From the NCBI GenBank assembly GCA_965230335.1, contig CBDDKS010000006.1, positions 1,674,001 to 1,738,000 of the forward strand: a DNA stretch of 64,000 bases, in the 5' to 3' direction. The DNA is from CBDDKS01 sp965230335 (lineage in GTDB: Bacteria > Pseudomonadota > Gammaproteobacteria > Enterobacterales > Kangiellaceae). How positions within the stretch are numbered: position 1 is the stretch's first letter; the number at the start of each line of letters is the position of its first letter. Below, piece by piece: positions 1-7,980 of this stretch. The notes under the pieces were generated by a model. It did no database searches. It worked only from the letters and a program-made list of their open reading frames with translations, and was not told where the DNA came from. A program made the translations under genes and the position numbers.

Positions 1-120
1 CCATTTGAGTCGCCACAGTTTTTCAGTAAAACTGGCTAAATATGCTGAAAGGGCAATGACAAAGCCATATGAAATGGCTTCAATGAAACGACTACCTGGT
101 GTAGAAATCTGTGTTTTCAT
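1..120 (-). CDS. Truncated small hypothetical protein (N-terminal 40 residues)
   Basis: An open frame reads leftward from an ATG at 120 and runs off the window edge, giving 40 residues. Residues about 14-30 are hydrophobic and look like one membrane segment. I do not recognise the family. It is divergent from the TonB receptor gene. There is no clear ribosome binding site before the ATG, so the start or the whole gene could be wrong. Confidence 0.35.
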   Translation of the reverse strand, partial: MKTQISTPGSRFIEAISYGFVIALSAYLASFTEKLWRLKW

Positions 121-427
121 GGTATGGTCAGCTATAAGAAACGTAGGTTTGAGATGGAAGTATGATGGAGGCGTTCAGCATTAGGTTGTTTCATATCAAA
201 TAAAAACTTATATGAAATAAAAGTTTATATAAAATAACAGGTAACCTGGCTTTACCCTTGAATGGCGCACAAGTATAAAGGACGTATATTACAAAAGCAA
301 TTGATGTCCTGGGTGTCTCAGAGGGAAAACTCTAAAGCATGGATTGGTTTTTTTCGGTACAATAGCCAGCTTTTATTTCAGGTCTGATAATACATTATTA
401 TCAACGATCAGGAGCGGGCAATTGAAT
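121..427. other. Intergenic region upstream of the TonB receptor
   Basis: About 300 AT-rich bases between two divergent genes. A weak AGGAG at 410-414 precedes the chosen receptor start. I looked for a cobalamin riboswitch, because the receptor is BtuB-like, and did not see the conserved B12-box or the rest of the core. I see no other feature. Confidence 0.4.
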
Positions 428-2326
428 ATGAAGCAACGACTCATATTGATGATTTTAACTTTTGTAAATATACCCAGTGTTTGGTCAGACATATCAACAC
501 AAGATTCAGAGACAATTATTGTCACAGGTGTACATGAACCAAGCCTGATATCTGAAGAACCTTTATCTATTACTGTTTTTGACAGGGATACACTGGAACG
601 TTTCAATAAAAGTGCTTTAACGGATGTTTTGCGTAATATTCCAGGCTTACAAGTCACGCAGCAAGGTAGTCTGGGTGGTGTGAGTGAGGTGATGATTCGA
701 GGTTCTGAATCTAATTTTGTAGCTGTTTACGTGGATGGTGTGCAGGTTAATGAACCAACGAATAGTCGCGGCGGCTCTTTCAATTTCAATAGCATTCCTC
801 TGGAAATCATTGAACGGATCGAGGTGGTCCGTGGTCCTTTATCAGCGGTTTATGGTTCAGATGCCTTAGCTGGCGCTATTCAAATTATTACCAGGAGTCA
901 TTTGGGAAGTAAAACCGCACAATTACAACTTGAGGTGAGTGAACCTTCTTTTTCTCGTGTATTTGCCGGCATACAGGGTGATACATCCAATGGGCATTAT
1001 GCTCTTCAGATAGGCACGCAGGATAGTGGTGAATTTTTATCAAGTGGTGAATATAAAAATCGAGTATTGAATGGTCGATGGTCACAAACATTGTCTGATA
1101 ATGAACAATGGGGATTATCTGTTCGCTATCTGGATGAGGAACGTTTTTCTTATCCAGAGCAAAGTGGTGGTCCTTTATTTTCAACAACCGATGGTTTGGA
1201 AACTGGTGATGGTGAAGAATGGGGTATGAATGTACATTATCGGGGTGTTGTTTGGGGGTTGAGAAGTCAGATGGCGATCAATGCTTTTCAGCGTGAGACA
1301 CAGACACAGTCTCCGGGTATTTCACCCTTTAATGCGGTGCCACCAACATTAGACAGTATTATGTTTGAACGCTATCAGGCTCGCTGGATAAATTCATTTC
1401 AATTAGACGATACCTTCTGGTCTGGTTTCTGGGGGATTGATTATCGATATGAATCGGGTAACAGCAGAGGACAAATCGGTTCGGGGGCATTTGCTTTTCC
1501 AAGTGATTTTGAATTAACCAGAAAACAGTGGGCTGGTTTAGGGCATATTCAATATCAATTTGATCAAACCTGGCATTTGCAAATGAGTTTACGGTACGAT
1601 AGATTTGAAAATAGTGAATTTGATGATTCAGCTTCTGAAAATACAGCACACATTGCGCTACACGGTTCATTTGATTCTTATAGTGTTTCTGTCAATTGGG
1701 CTACCGGATTTAAATTACCCAGTTTTTTTGCATTGGCTCACCCATTGATAGGTAATCCTGATTTAAAACCAGAAGAGGCAGAATCCTGGGACTTTTCTCT
1801 TAAAAAACAATTATCAGAACAAGCCAATATACACTTAAATATTTTTAGTAATCGGTATCGCAATTTGATCGATTTTGATGCAGATTTATTTTTAAGCGTG
1901 AATCGGGATAAAGTAGAAACTCAGGGGGCTGAAATAGCTTACGATATGGCTTACAGGAATTTCAGCTTAAGTACATGGATGACTTATCTGGAGTTTGATA
2001 TTGTTGATTCCAATGATGTATTAAATCATCGGCCAAGATGGCAATGGGGAACCAGTATCCATTGGTTCATCACTGATGATTGGCAGACAACTTTTAATTA
2101 CAGTTGGTATGATGAACGTTTTGCGACATCATTACATTCGGGTTTCTCTGAACGTTTTACGTTACAAAATTATGCAATACTTGACATGACTATGTCTTAT
2201 CAATATTCCGATACCACAAAACTGTCATTATCTTTCGATAACATACTGGATGCAGATTATCAGGAAGCGGTTGGCTTTCCTGGTCAATCAAGTAGAGCCA
2301 GAGCCAGTATATCGATTGATTTTTAA
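428..2326 (+). CDS. TonB-dependent outer membrane receptor, BtuB-like
   Basis: This is an outer-membrane active transporter that takes up a metal complex or cofactor using TonB energy. The start at 428 gives a clear signal peptide (MKQRLILMILTF, cleavage near VWS); the frame is open upstream to 344, but that would bury the signal. A TonB-box-like ETIIVTG follows the signal. A plug domain comes next, with the typical IRGSES, VYVDGVQVNEP and ERIEVVRGPLSAVYGSDALAGAIQIIT stretches. A 22-strand-type barrel ends in a terminal Phe (SISIDF). About 632 residues is normal for BtuB-type receptors. The ligand cannot be read from sequence: the plug is vitamin B12-receptor-like, but there is no B12 riboswitch. 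It is followed after 77 bases by an esterase that may process the ligand. Confidence 0.9.
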   Translation: MKQRLILMILTFVNIPSVWSDISTQDSETIIVTGVHEPSLISEEPLSITVFDRDTLERFNKSALTDVLRNIPGLQVTQQGSLGGVSEVMIRGSESNFVAVYVDGVQVNEPTNSRGGSFNFNSIPLEIIERIEVVRGPLSAVYGSDALAGAIQIITRSHLGSKTAQLQLEVSEPSFSRVFAGIQGDTSNGHYALQIGTQDSGEFLSSGEYKNRVLNGRWSQTLSDNEQWGLSVRYLDEERFSYPEQSGGPLFSTTDGLETGDGEEWGMNVHYRGVVWGLRSQMAINAFQRETQTQSPGISPFNAVPPTLDSIMFERYQARWINSFQLDDTFWSGFWGIDYRYESGNSRGQIGSGAFAFPSDFELTRKQWAGLGHIQYQFDQTWHLQMSLRYDRFENSEFDDSASENTAHIALHGSFDSYSVSVNWATGFKLPSFFALAHPLIGNPDLKPEEAESWDFSLKKQLSEQANIHLNIFSNRYRNLIDFDADLFLSVNRDKVETQGAEIAYDMAYRNFSLSTWMTYLEFDIVDSNDVLNHRPRWQWGTSIHWFITDDWQTTFNYSWYDERFATSLHSGFSERFTLQNYAILDMTMSYQYSDTTKLSLSFDNILDADYQEAVGFPGQSSRARASISIDF

Positions 2327-2403
2327 TGAGCACTTGATTTTGAATGGCCTTATACAGATTTTCTGAAACAGACGTTAACCTGTCATTCTTACTGAAATTG
2401 AAT

Positions 2404-3201
2404 ATGCGTACTTTATTTTATTTGATCATTGTTATTTTATTAGTATCGAACACAGGTTGTTTCGATCATGGTCGTTCTATTTTTGTGCCAGAGAAATATC
2501 CCGTGTCAACACAATTTGTGATGGGTGTTGCAGGAAAAGCAGGTGTGCAAACGGGTATTTATCGAGATACAGAAGGCAATCCTTTTGGATATTATGAATA
2601 TTTACCTCAAGACTTTGATGTGAATAATAAAAAACAATATCCACTGATATTTTATTGGAATGGTGCCAATGCAATTAGTGGTAATGGTCAAAATGAATTA
2701 GGTAAATTATTAATGCAGGGACTTCCAGAAACTATTTACAATGGACAGCATTATCCTGCGATTATCATTTCTGGCATGATGGAAAAATGGCATGTGGATG
2801 ATATTCATCCTTTTGTTGAGTATATTTTGAAACGTTACGAAGCACATTACGATGCAAGTAGGGTTTATATGACAGGTTTTAGTGCAGGCGGTGGACTAAC
2901 CGTACGCTATGTTTCTCAATACCCCGAAAAATTTGCAGCCATTGTGCCTATTGCTGGTAAAACACCTGAATTTGAAATCAGTTTGCCTGAACCAGGTATG
3001 GCGCAAGTGTCCAGTTGGTTTTTTCATAATACGGGTGATACAGTGGTTGCGGTGAGGCATAGTACTATGTGGCATGAAGTACTGAAGATGATGGGGGGAG
3101 AACGTAAGCTAACTTTGGGTGATAGTAAAGAGCATCATTTATGGCGGGAAGTTTATGCTGATCAATCTATGTGGGACTGGCTTTTTACTCAAAGAAATTG
3201 A
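2404..3201 (+). CDS. Exported alpha/beta-hydrolase esterase (PHB depolymerase/COG4099-like)
   Basis: A secreted or membrane-anchored serine esterase. With the start at 2404 the protein has 265 residues and begins with a hydrophobic signal (MRTLFYLIIVILL) ending near SNTGC, a weak lipobox. The frame is open back to 2344. The nucleophile elbow GFSAGGG places the catalytic Ser near residue 160, the acid is probably Asp212 (NTGDTVVAV) and the base His244 or His245 (KEHHLW). The fold type is that of predicted peptidases/esterases related to PHB depolymerases. It lies directly behind the TonB receptor on the same strand and probably shares its transcript. That suggests it acts on the imported ligand or a siderophore ester; this role is inference. 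Confidence 0.75.
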   Translation: MRTLFYLIIVILLVSNTGCFDHGRSIFVPEKYPVSTQFVMGVAGKAGVQTGIYRDTEGNPFGYYEYLPQDFDVNNKKQYPLIFYWNGANAISGNGQNELGKLLMQGLPETIYNGQHYPAIIISGMMEKWHVDDIHPFVEYILKRYEAHYDASRVYMTGFSAGGGLTVRYVSQYPEKFAAIVPIAGKTPEFEISLPEPGMAQVSSWFFHNTGDTVVAVRHSTMWHEVLKMMGGERKLTLGDSKEHHLWREVYADQSMWDWLFTQRN

Positions 3202-3311
3202 TAGAATCAATACAATTTGATATTTAAGTGTATTTTGATGTTTAAGTATATTATGGTCTTTCTTATCTAGAACTCAGCTTTAAATAGCGTCTATAATAAG
3301 GATACATTCAA

Positions 3312-3373
3312 TAGGGGCTGTGTATCTTTTATAGTTTACACCCGTTAATTTTGTAAAAGATACACAGCCCCTA
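3312..3373. repeat. 20-bp perfect inverted repeat (hairpin)
   Basis: Arms 3312-3331 and 3354-3373 are exact reverse complements, separated by 22 bases. The right arm, TAAAAGATACACAGCCCCT, closely resembles the right arm of a second hairpin at 30225-30262. It lies between the esterase and acyltransferase genes and may also end transcription of the receptor-esterase unit. There is no long T run, so a mobile or structural repeat is as likely as a terminator. Confidence 0.75.
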
Positions 3374-3399
3374 ATTAAAATAAAGTTATCTTATCTATT

Positions 3400-4500
3400 A
3401 TGTCTAGATCACGAATTCATTATATGGATGCCACTCGCAGTGTACTTATGATGCTGGGTGTTGTATTACATAGTGCTCAAATTTATAATTTTGAACGTTC
3501 GTGGGTGATTTATAGCGAGAGTTCAAGTGAGCTCGCTTATTATTTACAACATGTTATTCATATTTTCAGGATGCCGGCGTTTTTTGTTATATCAGGATTT
3601 TTTTGTTTATTGACATTAAGAAAATATCAACCAAAACACTTTTTAAGTGTTCGGCTAAAACGTATTATTATTCCAGTTATCAGTACAGCATTAACATTAA
3701 ATGTGTTACAGGCAGTGATTTTGGATCACTATGGATGGCAACCCTTTAAATTGAACGCTTACTTTCTCCAGGCTGGATGGGTGAGTCATTTATGGTTTTT
3801 GAATAATTTAATCATTTATTTTATCTGTGCAGCAGGCATGTTTTTTATATTCAATCGATTATTACCCTTTTTAAAAGAGGGTATAAAGAAAGTCATTGAT
3901 TTCATTTTTTCTTTGCCTATGGTTATTATTTTATTATGTTTGCCTTTTTCTCAAATTATTATTTTATCTTTGAATAAAATTGGGTTTCCTTTATACTCTA
4001 ATCTGTTCGGTATTTTTGAAATTTATTCATTATTATCTTATTTACCTTATTTTATATTTGGTGCTTTGTTAAGTATAAAAAATAGTTATTTAACGCGTTT
4101 TTCAAATATGAATATTTTTTTATTAATAAGCTTAATTATAGCCGTTGCTGGCGTGAAGCACTTATTGCCCGATTTTAATGGATTGATTAATGAAGTGAAA
4201 AATGTTTGTCTTCACGACTTAATTGTTTGGCTTTCTATTGCTATGGTGTTTAATATATTTTGTCGATGGTTTAATACCTCTTCATCAACCTGGCGTTTTT
4301 TATCGGATGCATCCTATAGTGTCTATTTATTTCATCATATTTTAGTTGTTATTTTAGGATTATTGTTTATTCAATGGGGTGTAAACAGTCATTTGGGATT
4401 TGTGTTACTGATTCCCATTATATTAGTGCTCACACTTATGATGCATTATTATTGCATTTCTAAAATACAGTGGTTACGTTTTTTGTTTAATGGAAAGTAG
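3400..4500 (+). CDS. Acyltransferase 3 family membrane protein (OpgC/MdoC-like)
   Basis: An integral inner-membrane O-acyltransferase with 366 residues and about ten hydrophobic segments. It starts with the family's typical opening, MDATRSVLMMLGVVLHSAQIY, which carries the conserved His. The run FRMPAFFVISGFFCLLTLRKY, with an Arg-rich loop (RLKRIIIPV), matches the acyltransferase 3 core. In OpgC relatives such proteins transfer succinyl or acetyl groups to periplasmic glucans. The substrate here is unknown, but the neighbouring leftward genes build surface glycans. Its stop is convergent with the GDPD-like gene 30 bases away. No strong ribosome site is seen. Confidence 0.85.
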   Translation: MSRSRIHYMDATRSVLMMLGVVLHSAQIYNFERSWVIYSESSSELAYYLQHVIHIFRMPAFFVISGFFCLLTLRKYQPKHFLSVRLKRIIIPVISTALTLNVLQAVILDHYGWQPFKLNAYFLQAGWVSHLWFLNNLIIYFICAAGMFFIFNRLLPFLKEGIKKVIDFIFSLPMVIILLCLPFSQIIILSLNKIGFPLYSNLFGIFEIYSLLSYLPYFIFGALLSIKNSYLTRFSNMNIFLLISLIIAVAGVKHLLPDFNGLINEVKNVCLHDLIVWLSIAMVFNIFCRWFNTSSSTWRFLSDASYSVYLFHHILVVILGLLFIQWGVNSHLGFVLLIPIILVLTLMMHYYCISKIQWLRFLFNGK

Positions 4501-4529
4501 AATGATTTTTTTTTGAGGTTAACGTTACA

Positions 4530-5120
4530 CTATTTCCATAATTTAATGTTGTGATGCTTTGTACAAATAGCATCAAAAGTAATATTTTCCGAATCTAGAT
4601 AAGTTTTATAAGATTGAATATCTTCAGGTCGTCCTTGTAGCTCTGGTGATACCAGGCACAACTTAAATCCAGCTTCTTTTAATTGAAAAAAATTATCTTG
4701 ATTAATCGGTAATTTTGAAAAGCAATCCACCCAAACCCAGTCTATTTTATCTTTCATAGAAAAGATGGTATCTAATCCTTCAAATTCAGAAAAGCGAACC
4801 GCACATTTTTTCTCACCTGATTTGCTTAATAGATAAATCATGGGAAACGAACTATCTAAAAAGAAATAATCGTTGATATGATATTTTTTTATTAACTCTA
4901 ATACTTTATGTTCGATACGTTCACTCTTGATATTTAATATCATAGTACCATGATGATAATGATTGAGATACTCTTCGAAATCCTCGCCATCTATGAAGGG
5001 ATCATGTTGAAGAATAAGGCGATCACCCTGATCTCTCAGATCAAGTTCAACACCATATTCACTGGGCAGTTCATACAATTCTTTTGATGTATTGATTCTA
5101 TGAGCAATAAAATGTGTCAT
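4530..5120 (-). CDS. Glycerophosphodiester phosphodiesterase-like (GDPD/PI-PLC TIM-barrel) protein
   Basis: A 196-residue soluble protein. The pattern H7-R8, E25-x-D27 (GVELDLRD) and H39-D40 (LQHDP) matches the metal-binding and catalytic positions of the GDPD family. It is shorter than the 240-plus residues usual for full enzymes. It is the last gene of the leftward cluster and its ATG shares one base with the stop of the GT2 gene, so translation is probably coupled. In this setting it may hydrolyse or handle a phosphodiester-linked glycan or activated intermediate rather than scavenge lipid head groups; that is inference. Confidence 0.65.
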   Translation of the reverse strand: MTHFIAHRINTSKELYELPSEYGVELDLRDQGDRLILQHDPFIDGEDFEEYLNHYHHGTMILNIKSERIEHKVLELIKKYHINDYFFLDSSFPMIYLLSKSGEKKCAVRFSEFEGLDTIFSMKDKIDWVWVDCFSKLPINQDNFFQLKEAGFKLCLVSPELQGRPEDIQSYKTYLDSENITFDAICTKHHNIKLWK

Positions 5121-5824
5121 TATTTAAGAGCCTTCTTTAATTCTTTGGAGAATTGTAATGTACGTTTAATAAATTTCCATTTTGCAGCCAGTCCGGTATT
5201 CCAACTGGATGTACCATGCTGACGTTCAGGAAAGATAACAGGAAAACGTTTAATTGTGAGTTGATAATGTTTGGCCATATAGAGTACAAAAAGATCTAAA
5301 GAAAAATCTTTAGGGGCATCAGCTTGCCATTGTTCAAAAAAACTTCTATGAAAAATATTAGGTTGAGCATTAATATCCCATAATTTTTTGCCCATATAGA
5401 GTGTTTCAAAACAACTCATACCCATAGTGAAAAATTGATCAAATAAAGGACGTCCTTTTCTATCGCCTTTTACATAAACATTGTGACTATCATGGGATGT
5501 TTCTATGATTTCAAGTGCTTTTAAAACATCGGCTGGATCTGTTTGTAAATCAGCATGAGTCCAACCCAAAAAATCACCTGAAGCTGCTCGTAAACCAGAC
5601 ATAATACCAAAACCATAGCCCTGGTTAACATCGACTTTATGTACTTTTAAAAAAGGATATTGAGGGGCTTCTTTTTCCAAAATGGAGACACTGTCATCGG
5701 TTGAGCCATTATTGACTAAAACAACTTCGATATCGTCTCGTTGAATCACACGTTGAAAAGCAGCCAGTAATAAAGGAATATTGGCTGCTTCGTTATAACA
5801 AGGAACAATAATAGAGAGTTTCAT
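5120..5824 (-). CDS. Family 2 glycosyltransferase (dolichyl-phosphate-sugar synthase type)
   Basis: A GT-A fold transferase of 234 residues. It opens with SIIVPCYNEAANIPLL, has the nucleotide-binding VNNGSTDDS and carries the acidic metal motif HADLQTD. This matches DPM1/GtrB-type enzymes that load a sugar onto a polyprenyl phosphate on the cytoplasmic side. The C-terminal membrane segments found in GtrB are absent. GtrA and a large multi-spanning protein lie just upstream, so the three resemble the three-component lipid-linked sugar transfer system. It overlaps both neighbours by one base. Confidence 0.85.
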   Translation of the reverse strand: MKLSIIVPCYNEAANIPLLLAAFQRVIQRDDIEVVLVNNGSTDDSVSILEKEAPQYPFLKVHKVDVNQGYGFGIMSGLRAASGDFLGWTHADLQTDPADVLKALEIIETSHDSHNVYVKGDRKGRPLFDQFFTMGMSCFETLYMGKKLWDINAQPNIFHRSFFEQWQADAPKDFSLDLFVLYMAKHYQLTIKRFPVIFPERQHGTSSWNTGLAAKWKFIKRTLQFSKELKKALK

Positions 5825-7551
5825 TATGAGGCATCCTCAAAATTGATATTTCGGTAAATAATCGTCATTTCCTTTTCTCCTTGTGAACGGCCCATTTCTT
5901 TGAAAAAACGATTAAATGATAATTCTTTTGTACGAAGTAAGATATCAGCATGATAGTGATCCATCAATGTATTCAATGCTTTTGCAGAGAGTTGATCAAT
6001 TTGCCCACTGGCTTCATCTCTGTGTTTGTATAAACTGGAGTAGCGTTGAAACCATTCTTCATAAAAATGCTCATTAAATGGAAAATCTTTACCAACGATA
6101 ACCGCACGTCTGGCAACCAGTCTTAATTTTTGATTATTCGCTGCGTTCAATTCACTCAGTATAATAGAATTGCTAGGCGTATTTTTATTAACCCAGGTGT
6201 AAATATCAGCACTATTAGATAAGGTTGGTATACGAATCTTAAATTGGAGAATAGAAACGCCGAGAGCAGCGACAGCAATGGGTAAAAGATAAACACTGAT
6301 AGAAGCATGACCCATAATCTTGTTGAACATTTTATTGGGTAAAGAAAAAATTTGTGGAAAAAACAAACTCAACATCGCAATACTGAAAACAAAAGCTAAT
6401 ATGATTAATCCTAATAACAGAAAGTGAGCACCGGGTAATAAATACCAGGTGAGGCCAACACCGGCATAAGGTAAAAAAGGCAGGAACAAGGCATAAAAGG
6501 TCACATAATCTTTTCTTTCCCATTTCCAGACAATGAAATGGGCAATAGCCAGTAATATAATAGGTACCAGAATAGAAAAGGATCGCATTGGAATAAAAGA
6601 AAAAACAAATCTTGATGGTATGACTTCTGTAAATACATAACCAATGAGTATCATACTGATGGAATAAAGGGAGACGGATAAAATAACGGGAGCATAGGTA
6701 TACTTATTTTTTTGCCAGACGTAGATGGTTAAAGCAAAAACAATAAAAATAATAGTGGATATCCATTTTTCAATATCCATATGACCTAACAAAAAATGGT
6801 GACCATGGCGATACACACCATTAATAAAAATAAAACGTTCATCAGAAATCACCTGGTCCATAGATAAATAGTTAAATAGAAAGGCAATGGCATATAGCAA
6901 ACCCGTCACATAAACGAGAGGTTGCCTAAACAATGGCAACAAACCTTGCCATTTATAAATTGTGATGAATAATAATAAACTGATAAGAAAAGAGTGTAAT
7001 CCAACTAAGGGATGAATAAAAACAGCACAGGCAAGTAATAATAGGGAAAATGCAATTTTGTTTTTAACGGTAAGCGCCCAAGCAAATATAGAAAAAGTAA
7101 GAGCGACATTGGATGCTGTATAATCAAAAGTTACTGGCCACCAGGCTGGCAGAAAAGGCATTGATAAAAAAGAAAGTGCTGATAGTGTCAAAGCAACCAA
7201 GGCAATCTTTTTATTACTTAGATATAAAAAAAGCAAATACAATCCCCATCCATAGCATATAATACGTAGGATGTTGATATAAGCAATAAACTCTGTATAA
7301 GGTAAACCAAATAGTTTTGAGCCATAGGCTATGGTATAAGCATGTATTAAACGAGGAGAAAAACTTTCAAAAGTATTGGTATAAAAATCATTCATTAAAA
7401 ATTTGGGATTTAATATACGTTCAACGGCAGGGAAGGCATCAATAGAAGGGTACAGCCAGGCTTCTTGAAAAAATAAAGCCATAAATAAGAGTAAACACAA
7501 ATAAGTGAGAAGACCCCATTTATTTTCAAAAGTTGGTATTAAATCTTTCAT
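5824..7551 (-). CDS. Large multi-spanning membrane protein, probable GT-C glycosyltransferase
   Basis: 575 residues with about 11-13 membrane segments and a C-terminal soluble tail of roughly 110 residues. An early luminal-type loop (FPAVERILNPKFLMNDFYTN) resembles the DUF6798/GT-C-like group. The C-terminal part (DIYTWVNKNTPSNSIILSELNA) resembles the periplasmic tail of bacterial GT-C proteins, where DxxxWIxxNTP is common. By position, between GtrA and GT2, it is the candidate transferase that moves a polyprenyl-linked sugar onto its acceptor outside the membrane. The acceptor and sugar are unknown. Ten bases separate it from gtrA. Confidence 0.7.
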   Translation of the reverse strand: MKDLIPTFENKWGLLTYLCLLLFMALFFQEAWLYPSIDAFPAVERILNPKFLMNDFYTNTFESFSPRLIHAYTIAYGSKLFGLPYTEFIAYINILRIICYGWGLYLLFLYLSNKKIALVALTLSALSFLSMPFLPAWWPVTFDYTASNVALTFSIFAWALTVKNKIAFSLLLLACAVFIHPLVGLHSFLISLLLFITIYKWQGLLPLFRQPLVYVTGLLYAIAFLFNYLSMDQVISDERFIFINGVYRHGHHFLLGHMDIEKWISTIIFIVFALTIYVWQKNKYTYAPVILSVSLYSISMILIGYVFTEVIPSRFVFSFIPMRSFSILVPIILLAIAHFIVWKWERKDYVTFYALFLPFLPYAGVGLTWYLLPGAHFLLLGLIILAFVFSIAMLSLFFPQIFSLPNKMFNKIMGHASISVYLLPIAVAALGVSILQFKIRIPTLSNSADIYTWVNKNTPSNSIILSELNAANNQKLRLVARRAVIVGKDFPFNEHFYEEWFQRYSSLYKHRDEASGQIDQLSAKALNTLMDHYHADILLRTKELSFNRFFKEMGRSQGEKEMTIIYRNINFEDAS

Positions 7552-7560
7552 AACAGTTGC

Positions 7561-7959
7561 TCACGATGGATTTTTTTTATTGGAAAATACCCAAAACTTC
7601 ATACCTAAAAAATTTAAAATAGTGCTGGTTGCTGTGGCAAAGAAAAAGCCAATGTATTTTACATAGATTATATTTTGTAAACTTATAACAACCCAATGAT
7701 TGACGGCTACATTTGCAAAAAAGGTACAACAATAGAGTATCGAAAACTGTAACAGAGCTTTATTCACTGGTTCATCATTTTCAAATGTCCAAAGTTTATT
7801 AATAATAAATGCAACGATGGAACCTAATATAAAACTGATACCTTTCGATACATCAATTGAAAAGAAATGTTGTAATAAAAAATAACTTGAAAAATCAGTG
7901 GCTACTGCCAGTATTCCAGCTACGATAAATCTGAATAATTCTTTTTTTATCGGTTCCAT
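7561..7959 (-). CDS. GtrA family membrane protein (candidate lipid-linked sugar flippase)
   Basis: 132 residues with four predicted membrane segments and the typical GtrA opening FRFIVAGILAVATDFSSYFLL. A conserved middle (FILGSIVAFIINKLWTFEN) and a C-terminal FLGMKFWVF follow. GtrA proteins are thought to flip or help flip polyprenyl-phosphate sugars. It sits with a GT2 gene and a large GT-C-like gene, the usual partner set. The start ATG at 7959 opens 21 bases downstream of the nucleotidyltransferase stop. Confidence 0.9.
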   Translation of the reverse strand: MEPIKKELFRFIVAGILAVATDFSSYFLLQHFFSIDVSKGISFILGSIVAFIINKLWTFENDEPVNKALLQFSILYCCTFFANVAVNHWVVISLQNIIYVKYIGFFFATATSTILNFLGMKFWVFSNKKNPS

Positions 7960-7980
7960 AAGTCAGTGTAAAACAATAGG

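Noticed and set aside
121..427. Cobalamin riboswitch before the BtuB-like receptor
   Set aside because: The conserved B12-box and core elements are not seen.
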